A stretch of 13,573 bases of DNA from an uncultured Collinsella sp. (lineage in GTDB: Bacteria; Actinomycetota; Coriobacteriia; Coriobacteriales; Coriobacteriaceae), in assembly GCA_902489855.1 (NCBI GenBank), contig CABUBS010000037.1:1-13573 (forward strand). Reading direction: 5' to 3'. Below are positions 1 to 4,614 of this stretch, piece by piece (the stretch's first letter is position 1; each line of letters starts with the position of its first letter). The translations under genes were made by a program, and so were the position numbers. The notes under the pieces were generated by a model that was not told the origin of the DNA, ran no database searches, and saw only the letters and a list, made by a program, of their open reading frames with translations.

Positions 1-6
1 AAAGAG

Positions 7-32
7 AAGAGGCGGGGCATGCCCCGCCTCTT
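7..32. terminator. GC-rich perfect palindrome, probable terminator of an upstream gene
   Basis: Bases 7-19 are perfectly complementary to 20-32, giving a 13-bp arm with a GGCGGGGC/GCCCCGCC core. An A-rich run precedes it (1-8), but only two T residues follow on the + strand. On the - strand the hairpin is followed by TTCTCTTT, so it could terminate a - strand transcript or act in both directions. No gene end is visible to the left because the window starts here. Confidence 0.5.
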
Positions 33-112
33 ACACCACATCTCTGCGCGCTACCGAGGCGCCTTTGGATTACGGCTGTTTGACGCCTCTGGAAAGGGTT
101 CCCGAGAGGGCT

Positions 113-342
113 GTGGTCAAAAAAGGGCAAATATGAGTACTGCTACCTGTTTAGTAGCAGCGATTTTGATCATTTCAGGAACTATTCAACGTCCCACGCG
201 TCCGCAGGCGACGTCATTTCTCCTCATATGTTTAATAAAAGTAGCTCCTAATGGGAACAAATCTCATCAGGAGCTACTATTTATAGCAAAATAAATGCGA
301 CCATAATGGCAACAGTACTCATATTTGCCCTTTTTTGACCAC
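113..342. repeat. 230-bp element bounded by 30-bp perfect inverted repeats (MITE-like)
   Basis: Positions 113-142 are the exact reverse complement of 313-342. The arms carry a six-A tract followed by GGGCAAATATGAGTACTG and its mirror image. Inside are a 7-bp hairpin directly against the left arm (140-146 with 154-160) and a longer hairpin (240-249 with 269-278, extended by an ATAAA/TTTAT segment). No transposase reading frame and no clear target-site duplication is visible. The arms and the AT-rich interior suggest a non-autonomous mobile element or a folded repeat. An attenuator-like RNA is the main alternative. Confidence 0.5.
240..278 (+). other. Strong hairpin inside the inverted-repeat element
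   Basis: AGTAGCTCCT (240-249) pairs perfectly with AGGAGCTACT (269-278). ATG and CAT continue the pairing inward after an A/C mismatch. Outside the arms, ATAAA (235-239) can pair with TTTAT (280-284) around one bulged A. The stem is long and stable, but there is no clean T-tract. It may be a structural part of the element or a terminator/attenuator. Confidence 0.4.
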
Positions 343-394
343 GACCCCCCAGAATAGTCGTTAGGGACGACTCTAAATGACAAAATCGGTACTT

Positions 395-440
395 GGACGT
401 TCTTATAATGACTAGTCATTAAAGGATACCCAACGGCTAC
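395..440. repeat. Degenerate copy of the local hairpin repeat
   Basis: This stretch follows the same order as 1116-1161 and 5539-5582: GGACGTTCTT, then AATGACTAGTC, a TTAAAG block, and a tail containing CCCAACG then CTA. Several substitutions break the hairpin (for example the right arm reads GGATACCC). It lacks the first hairpin of the composite repeat, so it looks like an old, decaying copy. Confidence 0.55.
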
Positions 441-443
441 TCC

Positions 444-470
444 AATTCGTGACACACTGTGTCGCGAATT
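444..470. other. 27-bp near-perfect palindrome, operator-like
   Basis: AATTCG-T-GACACA (444-456) mirrors TGTGTC-G-CGAATT (458-470) around base 457, with one mismatched pair (450/464). It has no T-tract and no adjacent stop codon, so a protein-binding site or the end of a lost element is more likely than a terminator. Confidence 0.3.
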
Positions 471-662
471 AAGCTGGTCCCACTACCGAAGACCGGTGAG
501 AGCTCCTGCCCAGAATCTCGATAGCTTAATAAAACGCTCCCCTCCGGAAGTTCAATGAGCATCCAAATTCCAAGCTAAAAAGCAAGGGAGTATCGAAGCA
601 GTCAATGCTCATTTCCTATCGAACAGGCGGGTCAAAACAAGCTAATTAGTCTGATAAACTGC

Positions 663-691
663 TTGTATTTTTGTCTACAAAACTGTATACA
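663..691 (+). promoter_or_regulatory. Promoter with two-site operator for the ribbon-helix-helix gene
   Basis: Two near-identical 8-bp sites, TGTCTACA (672-679) and TGTATACA (684-691), are spaced exactly 12 bp centre to centre. The second is a perfect palindrome. A possible -35 (TTGTAT, 663-668) and -10 (TATACA, 686-691) separated by 17 bp overlap both sites. Paired short subsites over a core promoter are typical of autorepressed ribbon-helix-helix genes, and the next gene encodes such a protein. Binding is inferred. Confidence 0.4.
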
Positions 692-746
692 AAAAAGGAA
701 ATCCGAGAACCAGCGCTCGACATTATGTCGATCGACAGGAGGCGCC

Positions 747-1013
747 ATGAATGCTAAGCAGCTCGAAAAGATGATGGGATTTGCCCCTGGAGAGTTGGAG
801 AAAGCCGCAGAAGCCTACGAAAAAGATGAGTGGCCAAAAGGTCGCACCATCAAGTTGGGAAGACCGCCAATCTCTGATGAGCCGAGCGTCGTTTTATCGG
901 CACGTGTGGGCGAGTCGGTTCTTGAGGCATTTGACGAGAAGGCAAAACGCCATGGGCAAACACGCACGGAGCGGCTCAGGGAACTCATAACACTTGATGC
1001 AATGATTGCCTAG
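747..1013 (+). CDS. Small ribbon-helix-helix (CopG/Arc-like) DNA-binding protein
   Basis: This 88-residue protein probably binds DNA as a dimer. The C-terminal half (about residues 49-84) has the ribbon-helix-helix pattern: a short polar/hydrophobic strand (SVVLSARV), then helix A (ESVLEAFDEKAKRHG), a TRTER turn and helix B (LRELI). The N-terminal half is charged and helical, followed by a basic GRTIKLGRP linker, as in antitoxins of the VapB/RHH type. I chose the ATG at 747 because AGGAGG lies at 737-742; an upstream extension from 663 has no such site and would run through the promoter. No toxin gene is adjacent: the next gene on the right is convergent and unrelated. It could be an orphan antitoxin or a simple autoregulator. 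Confidence 0.7.
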   Translation: MNAKQLEKMMGFAPGELEKAAEAYEKDEWPKGRTIKLGRPPISDEPSVVLSARVGESVLEAFDEKAKRHGQTRTERLRELITLDAMIA

Positions 1014-1039
1014 GCCCACTCCCCGTCGGACCCAAGCAT

Positions 1040-1161
1040 GTACGTCAGCATCCAAAGTCGACCATTTTCGACATCTTTGGATGCTGGCGTACAGCTTTTT
1101 GCAGGTAGTCATTGGGGACGTTCTTAAATGACTAGTCGTTAAGGAACGTCCCCAATGACTA
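1040..1161. repeat. Composite two-hairpin repeat between convergent genes (copy 1)
   Basis: The first hairpin has 18-nt arms (1040-1057 with 1075-1092) containing GTACGTCAGCATCCAAAG, with one wobble, and is followed by AGCTTTTTGC. The second is an 18-bp perfect hairpin (1106-1123 with 1144-1161) around TTGGGGACGTTC, with a semi-palindromic loop centred on GACTAGTC. The same two hairpins in the same order and spacing occur at 5466-5582. Here the repeat fills the gap between the + strand regulator (stop at 1013) and the - strand radical SAM gene (stop at 1172-1174), so it probably acts as a bidirectional transcription end or mRNA 3' stabiliser. Confidence 0.75.
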
Positions 1162-1171
1162 GGCGATAGCC

Positions 1172-2218
1172 CTACTCCTCAATCTCTTTCCAGCACTGGG
1201 GATCGGCATCGTACATATCACCCGTGTAGCCGTACGTCACCGCAGGACACCCACGGCACCAACCGAAGAGCTCACACTTAGAGCATTTCTTGAACTTCTT
1301 AAAATCGCGCTTGGCTTCCATTTGTGGAGAGAAGAAGAGCTCCTCCAGCGAATTCTCGGCAACGTTACCCACCTTACTCTCCATGCGACGACACGCATAG
1401 ACATCGCCCGTAGGCAGCACCGTCATATGGCCCGTACCGCAGTGGCAGCCGTCATAGATCATGCCGGGCTTGGCATCCTCAGGAATGGTGAACTTACCCT
1501 GTTCCCACAAAAGCAGCGTCCACAGGTGGTCCTTGAGCTGGAAGAACGTCTTGCAGCCCGCCGCCCGATGGAACTCCATGCGCTCTTGTGCGGCCAGCAA
1601 TACATCGCGATACTCCAGCGGCTCCAGATGAAACTCGTCACGCTTTTGACCCGACGTGGGGCAGTACCGCCCAAAGGCGAACACATCGACCTCGAGGCTT
1701 GCCACCAGATCGATGAGCTGCGGCAGCTCGGCAGCATTCATGCTCGATACTGTATTCATGACGGCGACCCAGATGCCGGTGCGCTTAAGGCAACCGATGG
1801 CGCGCAAGGTCTCGGCAAACGAGCCGGGTTTACGGAAGTAGTCGTGCGTCGCCTCGAGTCCATCGAGCGAGAGCTGGTATTTACGACAACCCAGCTCTTT
1901 CATGCGAGCGCAGACCTCGTCGGTCAGATGGAACGGATTGCCCATCACGCACCACATAAAACCGCGTTCGTGCAGGAGCTCGGCAAGGCGCCAAAAATCG
2001 GGATGAAGAATGGGGTCACCGCCCGTAACGTAAATGTACGGCTGACGACCGATGCGCTCGCAGAGCGCCTGGGCCTGATCGACGACCTGGACCATCTGTT
2101 CCCACGGCATGCGCTTGAAACCGGCGCAGGCACCGTTGGCAAAGATATAGCAATGTTTGCAACGCTGGTCGCATTCATCCGTAATGTGCCACTGGAAGGC
2201 AAACGCAGGCTTTTGCAT
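1172..2218 (-). CDS. Radical SAM/SPASM peptide maturase of a Cys-x3-Asp RiPP
   Basis: This 348-residue cytosolic enzyme is predicted to form thioether crosslinks in the small Cys-rich peptide encoded two genes upstream. The radical SAM cluster motif CX3CX2C is at C16, C20 and C23, with the SAM-contacting GGDP at 66-69. The C-terminal SPASM region carries C258, C260, C276, then C312-x2-C315-x5-C321-x2-C324 and C342, enough for two auxiliary [4Fe-4S] clusters. The start is the ATG at 2218: it has GGGAG seven bases upstream and puts the Cys motif near the N-terminus as usual; an upstream extension would overlap the preceding gene. It is last in a three-gene operon, 46 bp after the flavoprotein gene. 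Substrate assignment rests on operon membership and on the family of ranthipeptide synthases such as PapB. The bond chemistry is not proven by sequence. Confidence 0.85.
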   Translation of the reverse strand: MQKPAFAFQWHITDECDQRCKHCYIFANGACAGFKRMPWEQMVQVVDQAQALCERIGRQPYIYVTGGDPILHPDFWRLAELLHERGFMWCVMGNPFHLTDEVCARMKELGCRKYQLSLDGLEATHDYFRKPGSFAETLRAIGCLKRTGIWVAVMNTVSSMNAAELPQLIDLVASLEVDVFAFGRYCPTSGQKRDEFHLEPLEYRDVLLAAQERMEFHRAAGCKTFFQLKDHLWTLLLWEQGKFTIPEDAKPGMIYDGCHCGTGHMTVLPTGDVYACRRMESKVGNVAENSLEELFFSPQMEAKRDFKKFKKCSKCELFGWCRGCPAVTYGYTGDMYDADPQCWKEIEE

Positions 2219-2264
2219 CGTGGGACTCCCTTGGTCGATGTTAAAACTGATGACGGTATTTGGG

Positions 2265-2885
2265 CTACAGACGCGAAACGGCGCCGACGGGGCAATTCTC
2301 GGCACAGGCGCCGCAATGCAGGCAGTGCTCGGGCTCTATGCGATAGGCGTCTCCCGGCTCGATGCACTTCTGCGGGCAGTGCTCAAGGCAGGTGCCGCAA
2401 CCGATGCACGCATCGGCATCGATGCAGAATCCCTTGGCGGGCACAGACGCCGTGCCCTCGTCTAAGGTAAAGACCGCGCGCTCGATGGGATGAACTCCCA
2501 GGTTAAAGTAGTCGAGTACTATGTTCTCAACCTTAAAGATGATGTTGATCTCGCGCGTATCACCGGGATACACGTTGGCAAGATACGGCTGCTCGGCGTA
2601 AATCACGTCGCGCCAGTGAACTTGCTCGGACTCCGAGACAGGAGTGGCAACGCCGGACATGCGGATCATCTCGTTAAACCGCGTGTGAACGAGCGTTTGG
2701 ACACGTCCATCGGCCATAAGCTGACAGGCCATCTCCTTGCCACGTGCCGTGAGAAAGTAGATAGCACGGGGCTCGTAATGGACGGCGCTCACGCAGCGAA
2801 TTTGCGGTGCGCCACTTTCGTCCACGGTTGCCAGGGAAAGCGTCCCGGCAAGCTGCATCTTTTTGAGGCAAGTCTGAGCATCCAT
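2265..2885 (-). CDS. FMN split-barrel (PNPOx-like) protein fused to a 2x[4Fe-4S] ferredoxin
   Basis: This 206-residue protein combines two redox modules. Residues 1 to about 140 resemble the pyridoxamine-5'-phosphate oxidase-like split barrel (LATVDESGAPQIR, then the YFLTARGK strand), which normally binds FMN as a dimer. Residues 155-206 form a bacterial ferredoxin with two CX2CX2CX3CP motifs at C160/C163/C166/C170 and C188/C191/C194/C198. The start ATG at 2885 has AAGGGA six bases upstream. It lies 24 bp after the precursor peptide gene and 46 bp before the maturase gene, so all three are probably co-transcribed. I infer that it feeds electrons to the maturase, whose clusters need low-potential reduction. 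Similar fusions also occur away from RiPP genes, so a general reductase role remains possible. Confidence 0.82.
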   Translation of the reverse strand: MDAQTCLKKMQLAGTLSLATVDESGAPQIRCVSAVHYEPRAIYFLTARGKEMACQLMADGRVQTLVHTRFNEMIRMSGVATPVSESEQVHWRDVIYAEQPYLANVYPGDTREINIIFKVENIVLDYFNLGVHPIERAVFTLDEGTASVPAKGFCIDADACIGCGTCLEHCPQKCIEPGDAYRIEPEHCLHCGACAENCPVGAVSRL

Positions 2886-2909
2886 TACGAGTCCCTTCCT
2901 AGCGATTGC

Positions 2910-3155
2910 TTACTGAGCGTCCGCAGCGCCGCAAGCGGTGCCACAGGCCGGAGCAGTCTTGGGGTCGGCGGAACCGCAGGCAGGAGCAGCCGCGGGATCG
3001 GCAGAGCCGCAGGCAGGAGCGGCGGCCGGATCAGCAGAGCCGCAGGCAGTACCGCAAGCAGGTGCGGCCTTGGGGTCAGCAGAGCCGCAAGCGGGCGCAG
3101 GATCGGTGGTGCCGCAGGAGGCGAAAGCGGCGACGTTCTCGAGATTCTCGGACAT
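2910..3155 (-). CDS. RiPP precursor peptide with six Cys-x3-Asp motifs (ranthipeptide-like)
   Basis: This 81-residue peptide has a short leader (about residues 1-13, MSENLENVAAFAS) and a Cys/Gly/Ala/Asp/Pro-rich core. Six CX3D motifs are present: C14-D18, C23-D27, C38-D42, C49-D53, C60-D64 and C75-D79. C34 and C71 each sit four residues before another motif cysteine (CGTACGSAD and CGTACGAAD). Units recur about every 11 residues as ACGSADPxxAP. Freyrasin (PapA) has six CX3D motifs joined by Cys-to-Asp-beta-carbon thioethers, so the same crosslink is predicted here; it also resembles peptides I recall being annotated as ACGX-repeat peptides. The start ATG at 3155 has AAAGGA six bases upstream; the longer frame upstream crosses the promoter. 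The peptide is encoded first in the operon. No protease or exporter is nearby, so the mature form and its destination are unknown. Confidence 0.85.
   Translation of the reverse strand: MSENLENVAAFASCGTTDPAPACGSADPKAAPACGTACGSADPAAAPACGSADPAAAPACGSADPKTAPACGTACGAADAQ
2919..3104 (-). repeat. 33-bp-period tandem repeat inside the precursor gene
   Basis: The DNA encoding residues 18-79 is built from imperfect 33-bp (11-codon) units around the reverse complement of GCAGAGCCGCAGGCAGGAGC, with two units lengthened by a 12-bp CGTA-coding insertion. Codons at matching positions are largely identical, which points to recent duplication and allows unit number to vary between strains. Confidence 0.7.
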
Positions 3156-3216
3156 GGCATTTCCTTTCGGACGAGGATGGCCGGTCGAAGCCATCCGGTT
3201 TTTGACGCTCCTTGCG

Positions 3217-3245
3217 TCTATATGCATCATGCAAAAAGCGCGCAA
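3217..3245 (-). promoter_or_regulatory. Candidate promoter of the RiPP operon with an embedded palindrome
   Basis: Reading the - strand, TTGCGC (3245-3240) and TATAGA (3222-3217) are separated by exactly 17 bp, a plausible sigma-70-type promoter about 60 bp before the precursor start codon. The spacer contains the 11-bp palindrome TGCAT-C-ATGCA (3223-3233), a possible operator for the divergent HxlR-type regulator. Both assignments are by eye. Confidence 0.35.
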
Positions 3246-3315
3246 CGACCAAAAGAAGGCACCAATCTATTAGCCAGTCACCAAAAGGTAAGTAGTATCC
3301 ACAAACGACAGCGGC

Positions 3316-3324
3316 TGCGATAAT
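3316..3324 (+). promoter_or_regulatory. Candidate extended -10 promoter for the HxlR-type regulator
   Basis: TGCGATAAT (3316-3324) fits an extended -10 element (TG-n-GATAAT) about 30 bp before the regulator start codon, without a strong -35. GGTAAGTAGTATCC (3287-3300) lies just upstream, near the -35 position, and contains a loosely symmetric AGTAGTAT core that could be an operator half. Confidence 0.35.
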
Positions 3325-3354
3325 GAAAGTCGTCCACATGATTGAGGAGTCCCC

Positions 3355-3687
3355 ATGCTTACCAAAGAAGAACTGCCGCCCTGCCCCGTCGCTACGTGTT
3401 TTCAACTCTTTGGCAACAAGTGGAAGATCTATATCATCCAACAGCTCATAGACCATCCGATGGGCTTCAACGCGCTGCACCGCGCTATTCCCGGCATTAG
3501 CCAAAAGGTGCTCTCGTCCAACCTTAAGGAAATGGATGCCGCGGGCCTCATCACGCGCACCGTCATCCCCGAGACACCCATCCGCACCGAATACGCACTC
3601 AGCGAGCTGGGTCACAGCCTTATGCCCATCATCGATTCCCTGGTGGAATGGGGCACCGACTATCAGCAGCTCGTGCGAAACTCCTAA
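3355..3687 (+). CDS. HxlR-family winged-helix transcriptional regulator
   Basis: This 110-residue protein is one HxlR-type winged-helix domain. The family hallmark CPVATCFQLFGNKWK at residues 10-24 includes the conserved N-terminal Cys and the GxKWK-like turn. It is followed by the helix-turn-helix (FNALHRAIPGISQKVLSSNLKEMDAAGLI), the wing (TRTVIPETPIRTEYALSELG) and a C-terminal dimerisation helix. Some characterised HxlR proteins (YodB, HypR) sense quinones, aldehydes or oxidants through that Cys. The start ATG at 3355 has GAGGAGT close upstream. It is transcribed away from the RiPP operon across a 199-bp shared intergenic region, the usual arrangement for a local regulator. That it controls the redox-heavy RiPP operon is inferred from position only; autoregulation is equally possible. 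Confidence 0.85.
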   Translation: MLTKEELPPCPVATCFQLFGNKWKIYIIQQLIDHPMGFNALHRAIPGISQKVLSSNLKEMDAAGLITRTVIPETPIRTEYALSELGHSLMPIIDSLVEWGTDYQQLVRNS

Positions 3688-3710
3688 CAGCCACATACTT
3701 TTGCACATTG

Positions 3711-3750
3711 AGCGCCGTGGGGCACAAAGCTCCACGGTGCTTACCTTTTT
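3711..3750 (+). terminator. Intrinsic terminator after the HxlR-type gene, with an alternative fold
   Basis: AGCGCCGTGG (3711-3720) pairs with CCACGGTGCT (3732-3741), and five T residues follow at 3746-3750. A competing hairpin is possible: GGCACAAA (3721-3728) is complementary to TTTGTGCC (3748-3755). It would use the loop of the first hairpin and absorb most of the T-tract. The first fold is a normal terminator 24 bp after the stop codon. Confidence 0.6.
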
Positions 3751-3828
3751 GTGCCTTCTTTTTCAGATACACGCCAGGCGGCACACTACTGTCGAATGAA
3801 ACCGGCTCAATCGAACAGGAGGAAGGTC

Positions 3829-4614
3829 ATGAATCAGGCCGAACGCCGCGTTTGGCTTATTAAGGCGCTCCTTGCCGAGCGCTCGGATGGGCAGCGCATT
3901 CCCATCCCTGCCAACGCCAGCGAACAGCGCGATTTGCTTCGATCCCTTATGAACGTACGTCCGCCCGAGGCGCTTGCGGCCGAAACGCCCGACATACAAG
4001 ACGCCTACTTGCAGCAACGCCTTCTTGAACGCGGCGGGGCGACCAACGCCGGCACGCTCCCCTACTGCAATCGCGTTGCCATCTGGCGCGGCGACATTAC
4101 GCTGCTTAAGGTCGACGCCATCGTCAATGCCGCCAACAGCCAAATGCTCGGCTGCTTTGTGCCAGGACACCATTGCATCGACAACGCCATCCACACCTAC
4201 GCCGGCATGCAGTTACGTCTGGCGTGCGACGGCCTCATGTCCAAGCAGGGGCACGAGGAACCAACGGCACGCGTCAAGGTTACGCCGGCGTTCAACCTTC
4301 CCAGCAGCCACGTTTTCCACACCGTCGGCCCTATCGTGCCCAGCCATAAGCCTGGCCCTCGCGAGGAATTGCTACTACGCCGCTGCTACACCAGCTGCTT
4401 GGAAGAAGCAACGCGCCGAGGACTCGGCACGCTTGCATTCTGCTGTATCTCCACCGGCGTGTTTGGCTATCCGCAAGATGCCGCAGCGCGCGTAGCCATC
4501 GATGCCGTTCGTTATCATCTAGACCATAACGACCCCAACCTTAAGGTGATCTTCAATGTTTTTCTCGCGACTGACGAGGCAATCTACCGCGACCTTCTCC
4601 AAACAAATCGATAA
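3829..4614 (+). CDS. Zinc-class macrodomain ADP-ribosyl hydrolase (SirTM-linked)
   Basis: This 261-residue protein has an N-terminal helical extension (1 to about 80) and a macrodomain (about 83-258). Visible signatures are WRGDIT (86-91), the IVNAANSQMLG loop that binds ADP-ribose (98-108), and the phosphate loop STGVFGYP (208-215). The segment GCFVPGHHCIDNAIH (108-122) is the hallmark of zinc-dependent macrodomains; likely metal ligands are C109, H114 or H115, and C116. This family removes ADP-ribose placed by class M sirtuins, and the next gene is such a sirtuin. The ATG at 3829 is chosen because AGGAGGAAGG (3817-3826) precedes it; a longer frame from 3751 begins inside the terminator region. 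Its 3' end overlaps the sirtuin gene by 59 bp, implying translational coupling. Confidence 0.85.
   Translation: MNQAERRVWLIKALLAERSDGQRIPIPANASEQRDLLRSLMNVRPPEALAAETPDIQDAYLQQRLLERGGATNAGTLPYCNRVAIWRGDITLLKVDAIVNAANSQMLGCFVPGHHCIDNAIHTYAGMQLRLACDGLMSKQGHEEPTARVKVTPAFNLPSSHVFHTVGPIVPSHKPGPREELLLRRCYTSCLEEATRRGLGTLAFCCISTGVFGYPQDAAARVAIDAVRYHLDHNDPNLKVIFNVFLATDEAIYRDLLQTNR

Larger units (their letters stand above)
343..660. other. Gene-free AT-richer stretch with decayed repeats and palindromes
   Basis: I see no credible coding region here: the open frames are short and lack ribosome-binding sites. It holds a degenerate copy of the local GACGTTC repeat (395-440), with another fragment of that repeat at about 355-380. 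There is also a 27-bp near-palindrome (444-470) and a 9-bp inverted repeat (AATGAGCAT at 554-562 with ATGCTCATT at 605-613). Base composition is visibly more AT-rich than the metal-transport genes to the right, consistent with an accessory or decayed segment. Confidence 0.5.

Noticed and set aside
19..455. Two small open frames (19-294 + and 267-455 -) in the leftmost region
   Set aside because: Both run through the inverted-repeat element and its hairpins, lack ribosome-binding sites and have no coding character.
1322..2470. Long + strand open frame (382 codons) opposite the radical SAM and flavoprotein genes
   Set aside because: It is antisense to two genes with clear family motifs. The translation is Arg/His-rich and has no recognisable domain, as expected of a shadow frame in GC-rich DNA.
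2919..3104. CRISPR array or non-coding tandem repeat
   Set aside because: The 33-bp units are contiguous, in frame and encode the Cys-x3-Asp core. There are no spacers and no cas genes.
2490..3323. + strand open frame (277 codons) opposite the precursor peptide and flavoprotein genes
   Set aside because: Its Gly/Arg/Ala repeats are the antisense image of the precursor repeats, and the opposite strand has ribosome-binding sites and clear motifs.
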